Source of the DNA: Liolophura sinensis
Lineage: Eukaryota > Mollusca > Polyplacophora > Chitonida > Chitonidae
DNA length: 64,000 nucleotides
Assembly (NCBI RefSeq): GCF_032854445.1
Contig: NC_088306.1
Coordinates: forward strand, 19,685,764-19,749,763
Direction of reading: 5' to 3'
Below the pieces are notes generated by a model. That model saw only the letters and a list, made by a program, of their open reading frames with translations. It had not been told where the DNA came from and did not search any database. Positions 42,799 through 53,699 of this stretch are shown here, one piece after another (position 1 is the first letter of the stretch; each line of letters starts with the position of its first letter). The position numbers and the translations under genes were made by a program.

Positions 42799-43559
42799 TG
42801 GAAATATTTTCTACGGGAAAGCTGAGAAGGGCTAAATATGTTGAGTCGAACATAAGAACGACCTTATCAGTCTCTGAACGTTAGGCGCCCCCCCCCCCCC
42901 ATCCCTTGCTCATCAGTTTACATCCATGACTTCAGTGTTTTTTAGTTATGTCCTTATTTCCACCCAGATCTTATACAGAATGTCAGCCTAATTCAGTTTA
43001 TTCTGTAGTTCTATTCGGGAATGGAGCGAGAATTATAAGTACTGTATAGAAGACCCGACCTCGCCAAGTTTAACACGGGCCTATGGCATAAACGTTATTG
43101 CGCATGTCGACCTGTATATGATTTCATGAGTCTCGTGCAGTGTACTAGAATTCCAAATTTGTCGACCCTAAACTGACTGGAGGACACTTTGTCTTGCTGA
43201 TCCCACTGTATAAAATTCAATCAATTAGGTATCCTCACATATATTATAAAAATCCTACACTGGTTTTGGGGTTCTTAAATGCCTGTCCTCTTGTGTAACC
43301 CTCTCTCCCCGCGGTGTTCTATAAACATAAATGGAAAGAATCCCAGCATGTATCTTATATGCCAACCTCTTCAGTCTTGTCTTGAGATGGCAAATTCTCG
43401 ACCCCACATCCCCTTTTTTCTTTCCCTCCACTTCTTGGGCCTTTAGAACAATACTAACCAAATCACCTTACCCACGCCATATACCTGTACATAAAAAAAT
43501 ACCCTGTGTAAATATTTTTTCTATGTATTGGTCGAAACACGTGATATGTTCATGAAGAT

Positions 43560-43800
43560 TTCGGCAATGTCCTTAACGTTGTTCTCTCCGAAAATACAGA
43601 CATTGTATTAATCACAGGTGACTTTAACGGCGGATGCACAGACTAGGAAAATACCATTCACACAGCGAACTAAAAATGGGATAATGCGATATAATAAAAG
43701 GCAAAAATATGTTTCAATTAATCAGAGAACCGATGAGATATACTAAAGAGAGCGCAAACATTCTTGATTTAATAATTACCACAGCATGGGCTATATGACG
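43560..43800 (+). pseudogene. LINE endonuclease scraps
   Basis: LNVVLSENTDIVLITGDFNG at about 43572-43632 carries the GDFN metal-site motif of AP-type endonucleases. After frame changes, MFQLIREPMRYTKESANILD continuing to LIITT (43710-43785) matches the late LDLIITT strand of that domain. Confidence 0.65.
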
Positions 43801-44068
43801 GAACTGGGTTATGCGCCGCCATTGTCGAATCTTGATCACTGATTTAAAGACAAGACCTTGTCAGAAGAACATAGAATATTAATTTACATTGTCGGAAGGG
43901 AGGCGAATACATGTAAACGTCAAGCATTAAAACGTTACTCGGAAAAGCTAAAAAACAAGTTGTCAAATCCATGACTGAATCCAAAAACTTAGCGGCCTAC
44001 CATGAAATCTGCCTTTGGCTGCAAATTAAAACTTCCTATACCACCACTACTTGTGGATGGGTAACGTA

Positions 44069-44514
44069 ACTGACACTGTGAAAGCTCAAACATTTTACAA
44101 ATTCTTCGCATCACACTCAGCACAACCAGTTAACTGACACTGTGAAAGCTCAAACATTTTACAAATTCTTCGCATCACATTCAGCACAACCAGTTAACTG
44201 ACACTGTGAAAGCTCAAACATTTTACAAATTCTTCGCATCACACTCAGCACAACCAGTTAACTGACACTGTGAAAGCTCAAACATTTTACAAATTCTTCG
44301 CATCACACTCAGCACAACCAGTTAACTGACACTGTGAAAGCTCAAACATTTTACAAATTCTTCGCATCACACTCAGCACAACCAGTTAACTGACACTGTG
44401 AAAGCTCAAACATTTTACAAATTCTTCGCATCACACTCAGCACAACCAGTTAACTGACACTGTGAAAGCTCAAACATTTTACAAATTCTTCGCATCACAC
44501 TCAGCACAACCAGC
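44069..44514 (+). repeat. 64-bp tandem array made from LINE linker sequence
   Basis: Seven nearly identical units starting at 44069, 44133, 44197, 44261, 44325, 44389 and 44453. Each can be read TDTVKAQTFYKFFASHSAQP, the type of EN-RT linker (..KA..FN.FF.S.S..) seen in LINEs. It is directly preceded by IPPLLVDG. The unit length disrupts the frame at every step. Confidence 0.92.
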
Positions 44515-44547
44515 TATATATACTGTTTCAATAATTTTGCTTCGGTT

Positions 44548-44940
44548 TTGCACTGCAGGATGAGAATCGGGTTGAGCGCTCTTTGCGTTCACTTATTTAT
44601 AAATAACATAATTTGTCACAACTCATGCCCTGCATGTGGCTCTGAAAATGAAGATATTCAACACCATTTATTAAATTGCCCCGTATTTGCTGTTCAAAGG
44701 GAGCACATCTTTAAATCATTCATAAATATCTTCTCTCCTGGTGTGCACCACTCTGTCTTTCTTAAGCACTGTCCAAAATATATCTTATCTATATTACGGA
44801 CTGGCACAAATGGCTTGACTCTAGACGACAATTTAAAATATTCGAAAGTATTCACAATAGCACATCAACTACCCATAGATTCGGCACTGATAAAGACAGC
44901 TATCCTTTATTCTGACTGCAATACCCGTTTACCAAAGTGA
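44548..44940 (+). pseudogene. LINE RT C-terminal zinc-knuckle domain
   Basis: A 130-codon open frame: LHCRMRIGLSALCVHLFINN-type start, then CPACGSENEDIQHHLLNC, a C-x2-C...H-x4-C knuckle of the zf-RVT type, and a terminal helical part. The frame is open to its stop at 44938, so this end is better kept than the rest. Confidence 0.7.
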
Positions 44941-45250
44941 CTCTACTGTATATTTCCTGTATCATATTTCCATATCATACTGTTACATGGCATTAATGTA
45001 TTGAGGAATACCATGGAAATGTTGTACATATCTTTATGTAAATAGTTTATATATTTTTTCAGGAGACTCCCAAGTGGCCCCTGATTCTAGAGAATCCTCG
45101 ATAAAGAAGGAAAAAAATTAAATTAAATCAAATTATGAGTTGACAAGTCGTAAATTCTGGGCAGTCTTCATGTACATCTATACTTGTAGTCCTAAACATG
45201 GTGCACATGCTCCAAAAAAAAGTGTGTACCAGGCACTGCAGTAGACTACC

Positions 45251-45367
45251 CGGTACCCTCCCTCTTGGAAAGTCGGAAGTACCGTACTCCCTCTCTTGGA
45301 AATTCGGAAGTACCGTCCTTCCTCTCTTGAAAAATCAGGATTACCGTACCCCCTCTGAAAAAGGGAG
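45251..45367. repeat. 31-bp minisatellite, four units
   Basis: TACCGTACTCCCTCTCTTGG AAATTCGGAAG-type units in tandem, the last incomplete. Confidence 0.85.
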
Positions 45368-45589
45368 CACTGTCGGCGTATATAGCTACCAAAAATTAAA
45401 ACTGGATATGGGAAACAATTGCAGATATAACCCAGACACGAGTACGGACGAACAAATGCAAACGGACACATGCAAATTACTATATTACATGTAATGGAGC
45501 GCGCCAGCACATTAATCCGGCAGGCGGCGCTCGTGTCATAGCAGTGGTCAGTGTGTCGTCACGGACGCGGCAACAAGGCGGCTCAGTTG

Positions 45590-45679
45590 GCTCCATGGTC
45601 TGTTACAAAGCTGAAATCCGAGCTTATAAATAGATTTGCGCCAACAACAGGCCGAAAAACAGAATTTATTGAAAGGCAT
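45590..45679 (+). pseudogene. SAP DNA-binding motif block
   Basis: APWSVTKLKSELINRFAPTT followed by GRKTEFIERH fits the SAP helix-turn-helix pattern (w.v..Lk.eL..r....sGrK.eLieR). It is the first recognisable block of the YqaJ gene relic. Confidence 0.6.
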
Positions 45680-46714
45680 GCACTCGCATTAACTTTTTTT
45701 CTTTCTGTAATAAGCATGTTTGCAAGTAATTACCGACAATCGAACGTGTTACAAGTAGTATAAAGTTAATACGTCAAAATGACATTTCAGCTGATGCTAT
45801 AAAAAAATGCACGTCTTAGTAAAAAAGGTGAAGTAAAGAAATTTATAAGCATCTTCATTAAATTTAGCCGTTTTTTTTTTTGGTTTTTGTTTTCTTTTTG
45901 CGGGGGAGGGGGGCATTGTTAGGATGATTATGTACATGTATTTTAAAGTAGCAAAATCATAAATTCTAAACACCATGGTGAGGTCAGCAGAACTTCTGAA
46001 ATAATCCTGTTGTGACTTCTGCTGATGATGGAATATTGTAACAGTAAATAATGAACTAGGGTATAACATATAGGGAAAATAGGGTATAAATATAGGGAAA
46101 TAGGGTGTAACATAGAAATATTGTACTGAACTCTTACAGGTTGTGTGCATAGGACAGAAATCATAATTTTAAGGCCCCTGTCATTCAGATACCGGAGCCG
46201 CTACAGGCAATATGGCCTTCAACTGGTTGTCAGCAGCTTACAGCACAACATAGGGTTTTGTTCCCCCCGGTAACAATGAAGCATATTGAAGGTTACTTCC
46301 TCTACAGACCGACAGCTGACAGACAGGCATCGGCAGACATTAAAGCACTTCAGAAAGGCGAAAAGATGTACACCCGGATACCGCCTACTGGCCTGGTGTG
46401 TATATTACACAACCGTATGTTTACCTCACTTGCATTGTGGGAGCGTCTATGAAAACCAAGGTAAACACTTGCCTTATAAATGTGTGAACCTGTTCAGAAC
46501 TCAGCTCAGTACTTTCTTTAAGCTGGTAATATAAATGCACAGATGTTACAATGCTGCTTTTAAAAGTTAAAAAAGGCCATAAGGCCTTGGGTATTTAATT
46601 AGAATTTTGCAGCTTTTTTGACTTTCAAAAATTTAAAAATTTACTTTCATGAAACATGCATTATGCCATTTACATCATACACTTGACTATCACATTTATA
46701 TACCATGTTACCTA

Positions 46715-46925
46715 CAATTACAAACTTAAGCTGGATAGACATGGCGGGCCAGTGAATTCCAACTGTGAGTGCCCTGCTGGTAAGAGACCAGATGGTACCT
46801 GTTAGCATCTAGCAGCTGTGTGTTAATGCTTTATCATTTCATCCAGACGGGAAAAGTGCAAGTGGAGAGATGTTGTACAGACAGCTTTGCAAACTTTTAC
46901 CAACCAAAGAACAAGTACAGTGGTA
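46715..46925 (+). pseudogene. SWIM zinc-finger block with premature stops
   Basis: YNYKLKLDRHGGPVNSNCEC, PAGKRPDGTC, a TAG stop at 46803-46805, then HLAAVC: a SWIM finger (CxC...CxH) with the residue before His replaced by a stop. A TAA follows at once. A later frame reads CCTDSFANFYQPKNKY up to a GTAAAT donor. Confidence 0.7.
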
Positions 46926-47135
46926 AATTTTATGTTCCAGTTTGAGAGGATTGCTACTTTGTCAGTTAGCTGGGGAAAGTGACCTGGATTGTTCAGAAAC
47001 TAATACTTGGCAAGTTTATGACATGTAAATGTTGAGAAATTTGACCGATTAAATATAATTGGATTTCAAAGTGACTACAGTAGCAGATGTAATTATTTTT
47101 TTTCTAATCTGGAGAACTGCTCAGATAGTATGATT

Positions 47136-47225
47136 GTTTTATTTATTTGATTGGTGTTTAAAGCTGTATTAAAGAACATTTAAATGCAGAGAGCCAAAAT
47201 TATGAGGAGTAAACCACTGTAATAC
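47136..47225 (-). repeat. SINE family A tail relic
   Basis: TTTATTTGATTGGTGTTTAA, then GAGAGCCAAAATTATGAGGA and GTAAACCACTGTAATAC. It lies in the intron of the YqaJ gene relic. Confidence 0.6.
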
Positions 47226-47398
47226 ATGACACACCTCCTGTCTTAAAGCCACATCTAAAACAGGGATTGTTGGCTTTAAACAGGCAACATTATTGGCTAC
47301 CAGGCCCTGACAGTTGAGGTAAACTAGTGCCTTTGTACACCTAAGTGCAGGTATTCCCTGAACTGCTAAAGGCGACGAGTCATTTTATTTTCCAGGAT

Positions 47399-47656
47399 CT
47401 CCAGTTAAGGCAGAGAAATTACCTTGCAAGAGGAAATTCTCAGGCAGAATGCTGGAGGACCAAGACCTGCAAAATACAATAACATGGGAGGATTTAATGA
47501 TCATTTGAGAAACATGATTAACTACTGCTTCATCTCATCTGTAGATATTGCCATGAGGTATCTTTATCCTAGAGCAGACCTGCAGGCTTCAGCTGCTGAC
47601 CATCATTACCTCCCTTTGCCGTACACAGAGTATTAGGTGGACACAGCATCCAGGGT
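47399..47656 (+). pseudogene. Linker exon of the YqaJ gene relic
   Basis: Begins after TTTTCCAG with SPVKAEKLPCKRKFSGRM. Another frame carries GGPRPAKYNNMGGFNDHLRN, then CFISSVDIAMRYLYPRADL and LPLPYTEY before a TAG (47634) and VDTASR at the donor. At least one frameshift and one stop. Confidence 0.5.
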
Positions 47657-47861
47657 AAATGTTTTTAGAAATTACTTGAATCTATGAGTGAACTACCAGA
47701 ACAGAAAGCCCTCTGCTACATGGTTTTGCCCAGCCAGCTTGAATTCTAGATTAGATAACATTAAAATATGCAGGAGGCATTTCAAAAATTTATTTATTCC
47801 AGGTGCTGACAAAACTGTTTAAACACCGGTTTTACAATGAAACATTTCCGCTTTTCTAGAT

Positions 47862-48236
47862 AACCAACTCGCAGGCCGAGATTGTGGAGTGTAATACAAG
47901 AAAACAAAGTGCCAGCAAGACCTGGTATAGGGAAAGGAGATGGCGTCTTACGGCTTCACGTTTTGGAGAGACCGTCAAAATGACAAGCCACAGAAGCAAA
48001 CAAACTTTGTGTGCCTCCTTACTTACAAGACAGCAATCCACAACAAAAGCAATGCTTCATGGGAAACAGTATGAACAAAAGGCCATTTCTCAGTTCGAGA
48101 AAAAATTAGGTGTGAGAAGCCGTAGAGCAGGGTTATTTATTTGTGTTGATTTGCCTTACTTGGCAGCTACACCATATGCTGTCTTAGACACTAGTACCTT
48201 GGTGGAAGTTACTAGAATGCACATAAGCTGGACGTA
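47862..48236 (+). pseudogene. YqaJ-type viral recombinase/exonuclease domain
   Basis: After a CTTTTCTAG acceptor the frame reads ITNSQAEIVECNTRKQSASK, TWYRERRWRLTASRFGE, MLHGKQYEQKAISQFEKKLG and YLAATPYAVLDTSTLVEV. This is the start of the YqaJ nuclease fold: R-L-T-A-S-x-F-G, G-x-x-x-E, and a TPYAVLD..TLVEV strand where the family usually has (S/T)PDA...EVK. The metal-site Asp/Lys positions read Tyr and Thr here, and the frame stops at 48236. Probably inactive. Confidence 0.75.
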
Positions 48237-48509
48237 ATGAGAAAATCTCCCCAGGTAGATATTTTCCTTTTCTCACACATGATACAGATGGTAATATCAC
48301 CATCTCCACATCATTCTTATTATTGTCAAGTCCAGGGACAACTGTACATTTCTAAACGACCATTTTTTTTATATTTTATTGTATATGCTTTTTGTGATCT
48401 GTTCATTCAAAAAACTGAAATTGATGACACATTCTGCAACCATTCACTACTTCCAAAGCTTGACCTGTTTTACAACAAACATTTCATTTATGTTGTAAAT
48501 TCATTACTT

Positions 48510-48655
48510 TCAATTGACTGGTGTTTATTTGTTGTACGCCCTACTCATGGATACTTCACTAATAAGACAGCGGCCAACATCATGGTGGGAGAAAACCGCG
48601 CAGAGTCTAAGGGAAACCCACGACAATCCGCAGGTTGCTGTTGGACCTTCCTACC
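48510..48655 (-). repeat. SINE family A, 5'-truncated
   Basis: GACTGGTGTTTATTTGTTGT tail, then ACAGCGGCCAACATCATGGT and GGGAAACCCACGACAATCCG core, ending at GTTGGACCTTCC. Confidence 0.75.
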
Positions 48656-48780
48656 GGCGTTTAATACTTCACTAAGATTAATTCACATAAGTACATTATA
48701 AGCAGTCAGGTTTGTATTGAGATCTGGCCATGTACGGTAAGGGAAGTCCTACATACAGCTATGCGACAAACCAAAGTTGA

Positions 48781-49126
48781 GTGAGTGAGTGAGTGAGTGC
48801 TTGGGGTTTAACGTCGTACTCAACAATTTTTCAGTCATATGACGACGAAGGAATCCTTAGGGTGCATGTACGTGTAATGTGCCTCCTTGTTGCAGGACGG
48901 ATTTCCACCGCTCTTTTTATTTAGTGCTGCTTCACTTAGACGACTTACCGAAGGCAAGTAAGCCGCCCCGCCCGAGCCATTATACTGATACGGGTCAACC
49001 AGTCGTTGCACTATCCCCTTCATGCCGAACGCCAAGCGAGGAAGTTACAACTTCCTCTTTTAAAGTCTTAGGCGTGACTCGATCAAGGATTGATCCTGGA
49101 TCTATCGGTCCCGAAGCGGACAATCT
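48781..49126 (-). repeat. SINE family B with 12-bp target-site duplication
   Basis: Minus-strand family B copy: tail CACTCACTCAC..., then TTGAGTACGACGTTAAACCC, a complete body, and a head truncated within the A box. AACCAAAGTTGA lies on both sides (48769-48780 and 49127-49138). The insertion splits a Ty3/gypsy reading frame (..CDKPKL on the left, KSTSVIL on the right). Confidence 0.92.
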
Positions 49127-49883
49127 AACCAAAGTTGAAGTCTACATCTGTAATCTTGGACAGTCCATGTGATAAATTGACTTGCTTAGGACAGTTTATT
49201 GCTCGTTGTCTGAGAAAACAGAAAGTTCACTATATTAGAGTTTTTGTGGTACAGGGTGAAATAGATAATTTGTTAAGTCGTACTGCTGCTGTGTCTATGT
49301 ATCCGATTGCCCGACTTGACACTGTCAAACAATCAGATGCTGGTGAGGAAGTGTATGGTGAACTTGATTTGCTGAAAGGCAGAAAGGTGCAAATTCAGTT
49401 ACGAGACAATGCTGTGCCATGTCGTGCCAGCACAGCTAGACGCATACCTTTACCTCAACTGACAAAAGTAGAGGAAGAATTGAAACGTATGGAGCCTCTG
49501 AATGTTATCACTAAGGTAACTGAACCAACTGATTGGTGTTCGAATATTGCGGTTGTGCCAAAGCCTAATGGTAAAGTAAGAATATGTGTAGATCTGAAGT
49601 CACTTAACAAGGCTGTGAAACGTGAGCTTTATACATTGCCAACTGTAGATGATATAATTCACGAGCTGTCTGGATCCAAAGTTTTCTCAAAACTTGACAC
49701 CTCATCAGGGTACTGGCAATTAGCCCTTGATGGGGAAAGCAGTAAGCTGACTACATTTATTACACCATTTGGCCGATTTAGATTTCTTCGACTCCCATTT
49801 GGTATTTCAAGCGCTAGTGAAATATTTTAGAGGGAAATGTCAAAGTTACTTAATGGTATACAGGGACTAGAAGTTTGGTTTCG
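49127..49883 (+). pseudogene. Ty3/gypsy protease-RT fragment
   Basis: The frame after the SINE covers the protease-RT linker (VVQGEIDNLLSRTAAVSMYP) and RT blocks: EEELKRMEPLNVITKVTEPT, VVPKPNGKVRICVDLKSLNK, motif A FSKLDTSSGYWQLALD, and TPFGRFRFLRLPFGISSASE. A TAG stands at 49828, and sequence similarity ends at about 49883, before the catalytic YxDD box. RNase H and integrase are absent. The break coincides with a GGGCCCGTATTCACAAAGAT segment of another repeat type. Confidence 0.85.
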
Positions 49884-50196
49884 ATGAGATCGCGGCCCAG
49901 GGCCCGTATTCACAAAGATTCTACAGCGCAGCGTTTGGTGTGAGGAAGAGGTCAATATTGGAGGTCTGTTACCCCGGTACGTAACCAAGGCGCGAAAAAG
50001 GAAACACCAAAATTATTTACAAGGTCCAACCTCAGTAGCAGTGTCTAAATAAACACATCGTTTAGGCGCTTGGGGGGGGGGGGGGGGATGAAGATTTTCC
50101 GCCTTTTCTTATGTGAACAACTGCCGTCAGCTTTTAAATTTAGCTTGCCACTGTTTACATACGCTGAGTTCAGGGCCTGCTATCTGCCTCTACCTT

Positions 50197-50292
50197 AGAA
50201 TGTTCCAGAATAAGCTCAGTTTGGGGCCTGTTTGTCTACAACTAGTGTTCAGGAATTTTCTTATTCTAGAAAATTCCACCAGTCTATATAAG
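50197..50292 (+). promoter_or_regulatory. Heat-shock-element cluster plus TATA box
   Basis: AGAATGTTCCAGAAT at 50197-50211 is a perfect nGAAnnTTCnnGAAn heat-shock element. A second cluster at 50252-50277 (GGAATTTTCT and ATTCTAGAAAATTCC) has five alternating GAA/TTC pentamers with one extra base. TATATAAG follows at 50285-50292. This spacing is that of an HSF-driven RNA polymerase II promoter, as in hsp70 genes. No heat-shock coding sequence follows, so it may be an LTR promoter or a displaced hsp promoter. Confidence 0.6.
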
Positions 50293-50632
50293 ACCTATGA
50301 AAGCGGGTCAAAGGAGGAGAAAGGAGAATTATTGAGAGGTTGGATGCTTTCGCTGTGTGTTACTTTACTAGGCCTTTTGTGCTGAAGTTTGGTGTCTTTA
50401 TAGTCTCTGGCTTTGTTATATCCTATCTCCACCGAGCACTTGTTCAGTCTGAACTTGTATATTTAATTTGTGCTCTTGTGTACACAGTGCTTATTAGTAC
50501 ACGGACCCTTTCTGTGGAATTTTGTGTATATTTCGTCATACACTCAGTTATACTGTGGATTTTTCCTCTTATGAATATTGCCGCCTCTGTGCAATTTTTA
50601 AGCATTGTGGAGTATATGCGTCCGTTTGTACA

Positions 50633-50732
50633 TTTAAGTACTTTAGTATTTGTATAGATACTGCTATCCCTTCTTGTTAAACTTAAGTACTTTAGTATTT
50701 GTAGAAGTCTTGTTATCTGTTCTTGTTAAACC
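50633..50732 (+). repeat. 50-bp tandem duplication
   Basis: TTAAGTACTTTAGTATTTGT recurs at 50633 and 50683, with CTTGTTAAAC ending both copies. It may lie in a transcript driven by the 50.2-kb promoter, since AAAATAAAA (about 50748) could serve as a polyadenylation signal. Confidence 0.75.
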
Positions 50733-50739
50733 TAATAAG

Positions 50740-52450
50740 TCGTTGTAAAATAAAATCTGCTGGTTTGGGTTACTTTTTTGTGCGGCTAAACTGTCGTGTA
50801 TTTCGAACAAGCCATATCTTTATAATACAGACAGTTTGGGTCTTAACAATTCCTTTTTATTTAATTGTTCATATTTTTAACTGTTTAACTGCATGGGGTT
50901 TAGTTTTTCCTTTCTTGGGGCCCTCGCTGGCACAGACACTTAAAGAGTTGCTCTGCGCCTCATACTTTCTTATCCAGGAATGCACAGTAACTCAGCCTTT
51001 CTCCACACCATGGGCCACATATACGGAACCGCGGAAGGGGCGTAGCTCTTCTATACCTTTTTATTTATTGATTTTTTTTCTTTTTGGCTATTGAAAAAAA
51101 AAACGAAAAAAGAACTGCTGACCCTGTTCTCCCATGTGAGATACTTTAATATCATAGTCGGCCCATGCCTGTGTAAGTCATACGGCAGTCAATAACTAAA
51201 AGACAAAGAAACATGAAGAGGTGTACAGGAAGTGAATACGCGCTGCTGTTTCTGCTCTGGGAAATTTTTTAAAGCAGATTTTTTTTTAACTGAAAAAAAA
51301 AATTAATGGAAAATTAAGTTTCCTTCCAAATCTATTTAACTGACAGACTACTCATCTTCTGATGCTAACCACTGCTTAAAATGGCCACATATCATCCATG
51401 GATCTAAATGTCTTTATTTTTTCTTAACTCTTAGCTTTATATATGTTCTAATAGCATTGAGTTTATTTTCTTCTTTCTTAGGGCCTTTCTGCCACACAGA
51501 ATTAAAGAGTTGATTTGCTGCGACTGGCAGGCGTTTCGCAATTAAATGGGGGTCCCGTGCAATGTACAATCCAAGTTTGAACCATCGGCTCTATTTTTAA
51601 ATTAATTGATTTTGTAACGCCACGGTTTATTCCTTGGTATATTCCGTGTATGGAATTTTGCGACGGCAAGCAGTTTGCAGCCGTATTGGATGTTCAGCCC
51701 TGAACACAGACGACACAAACCTCGTGTCACGGACTGGAATCCCTTCAGATTCCCCCTGCATGTGTAGCTGCCCACAGTGTGAGTTGACTATGAACGAAAC
51801 AGAACAAACTTCCGTGATTTTCATATCATGAAACTGTGGATTAGTGTGAGAGAGATATATCGTTGTGTTCAGTGCATGTTGTTGTTGATATCGAAAGTGA
51901 ATGTGTTCTGGTCAACTTTAAAAGTATTCTGGTGGTTTACTGTATTACCACACACATGTTCGCCAAAATAACATTCTAAGGGTGTCTGTAATTGTGATCT
52001 GTAAATATCTAATCACGATATATCTTCTTTGTTAGCGTCATTTCGTTAAAGATGCTGTTAGTTCTATAAGCACGTGTTCGGTTGTACTTTCATCTGCTGG
52101 GCTCGTAGTAATACACTACATTCCAGCTACTAGTGAAAGGCCCTCATGTTGTAACCCAGATGAACATAAAAGTAGTCCGTCACTTTGTGGCAGGGATAAT
52201 TTTGCCATTTCTTAAGTTGTCAGAATAGATAGAACTTTGAATGTATTTAATTTTACATGCCGTTATAACGTTTTGAGATATGTGTACTGCCAGGCCCATT
52301 GCATTTAATTCATTTGTCATGATTGAACTCATAATATGTGGATGCATATCCTTTAACTGTATGACGAAAATACCTAACGAAGGTTGTTTCTTCTCTATTG
52401 TAGCTTTTTTACCTTCTCATCACCTCGACACCTTGTGATCATCATATGAC
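50740..52450. other. no gene recognised
   Basis: T-rich DNA. Open frames up to 123 codons (50723-51094) are hydrophobic by base composition only. A diverged duplicate pair occurs (TTTCTTGGGGCCCTCGC near 50914 and TTTCTTAGGGCCTTTCTGCC near 51474), possibly old LTR pieces. Confidence 0.45.
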
Positions 52451-52556
52451 TTCATATCTCCATTTCATTAATAAAGCATCTACTCATTCACAAGAAACGA
52501 GTTGTTGGTTAACAAAACTGATAACTTCCTCGCATGTAGGAAGTGAGGCAGTACAG
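52451..52556 (+). repeat. BEL/Pao 5' LTR, only the 3' end kept
   Basis: Matches 57960-58065 at about 96 percent (AATAAAGCATCTACTCATTC, GTTGTTGGTTAACAAAACTG, GTAGGAAGTGAGGCAGTACA). Upstream of 52451 the similarity to the 3' LTR stops abruptly. AATAAA inside may be the LTR polyadenylation signal. Confidence 0.8.
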
Positions 52557-52677
52557 TAAAAAGACTCGGACTGAAGGTACAGGGACATAGATGTCGTATC
52601 CAGACATATTGAAAGAGAGCTCCTGGCTAAAAATAGTGGACCAAACATACATGGATACCCCAGACATCAGAGTTTAA

Positions 52678-53699
52678 CCTGGGATCTGTCGCCGCTCGGT
52701 ACAAGCACAGCCTGAACAATCTGTGGCACGATCGGACAAACAAAGCTCGGTGTCAAGCTCGGTGTTGTCACGTAATCGGGCCCGGGCAGAAACTGCAAAG
52801 GCAAAAGCTGAATTTGCTAAACAGGAATCAGAAATTTGGAAACGGCAAGCTGCCATTTATGAACAGGAGCAGCTCACCCAGTTTGTTCACCAAAGAAAAG
52901 AACTGGAGGCTGATCTACGACTTTTGGATATCGAAAGGGAGGCTGCTATAGTCCAGGCCGAAGTAAGCGCACTGGGAATAGACAGACGGTCAAATACTGC
53001 AGAATCTGTTATCTGCATACCAAGTCAGATTAGGTACAATGCTAATGCTGCTGAAGTTGTTCCCCAAGGCCTGTCATCTGGTTACCAACGACAGTTGCCT
53101 CCAGACAGTGGACCCACTTCAGAATTTACCCGATTTTTGTTGAAGAAGGATTTAATGCTGTGTCGCCTAATTAACTTCACAGATAAACCGGAATCATATT
53201 CTGCCTGGAAAGGATCTTTTCTTAGGATCATGAGAGACTTGTGTGTCTCTCCTGAAGAGGAAATGGACCTCTTAATCAAGTGGTTAGGACCAGAATCTTC
53301 AAAGCATGCTGTATGCCTGAGAACATCTAACTGTCACAATCCCAGTCGTGGATTACAGCGGATTGGGAAACGTCTGGATGAAAAATACGGAAGCCCAGAA
53401 ATGGTTGAATCTTCATTGAAGACAAAACTGGAGAACTTTCCCAAACTATCAAACAAAGACAGCGCGAGACTATACGATCTTTCAGATATACTGTCTGAGA
53501 TAGAGTCACTGAAAGAAGACAATATATATAAATCTCTATTAAACTACTTTGATACCAGTTCTGGAGTTATTCCTGTCGTCCGGAAATTGCCTTACTCAGT
53601 TCAAGAGAAGTGGACGACAAAGGCAGTTGACTTCAAACAACGCTTCGGTGTATCATTTCCACCATTCTGGGTTTTTTGCACAGTTCATCAGGGATATTA
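52678..53699 (+). pseudogene. BEL/Pao gag
   Basis: An open frame of about 340 codons without a clear ATG (preceded by a TAA at 52675). It has an N-terminal Ala/Glu/Lys coiled coil (residues ~15-110: AETAKAKAEFAKQESEIWKR), then the DUF1759-like capsid region (SYSAWKGSFLRIM, LLIKWLGPESSKHAV, GLQRIGKRLDEKYGSPEMVE). This is the particle-forming part of the retrotransposon. The frame stops at 53698 and coding continues in another frame. Confidence 0.8.

Larger units (their letters stand above)
42253..44940 (+). mobile_element. Second LINE relic (ORF1, endonuclease scraps, zinc-knuckle end)
   Basis: Plus-strand pieces occur in the order expected of a two-ORF LINE: a coiled-coil ORF1, AP-type endonuclease scraps, an EN-RT linker amplified in tandem, then the Cys/His tail of the RT protein. 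The polymerase core is absent between 44514 and 44548. Frames are broken throughout. Confidence 0.7.
45551..48240 (+). pseudogene. SAP-SWIM-YqaJ gene relic (multi-exon)
   Basis: Plus-strand coding blocks occur in the order SAP motif (45590-45679), an unnamed block (about 46270-46470), a SWIM zinc finger (about 46715-46925), a linker exon (47399-47656) and a YqaJ-type exonuclease domain (47862-48236). Splice-like sites separate them (ACCAAG|GTAAAC near 46462; CAGTG|GTAAAT near 46924; TTTTCCAG near 47396; ATCCAG|GGTAAA near 47655; TTTTCTAG near 47861). Genes of this type are common and multi-copy in cnidarians and molluscs. Stops interrupt the SWIM and linker blocks, so this copy is probably dead. 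YqaJ proteins are also known as companions of ISL2EU-type DNA transposons; no transposase was seen here. Confidence 0.65.

Noticed and set aside
50340-51094. Two hydrophobic open frames as membrane proteins
   Set aside because: Hydrophobicity follows from T-rich DNA; no start context, conserved motif or splice evidence.
51627-51831. Cys-rich 65-codon frame (CMCSCPQC) as an exon
   Set aside because: An equally long open frame lies on the other strand and no splice sites or family pattern were convincing.
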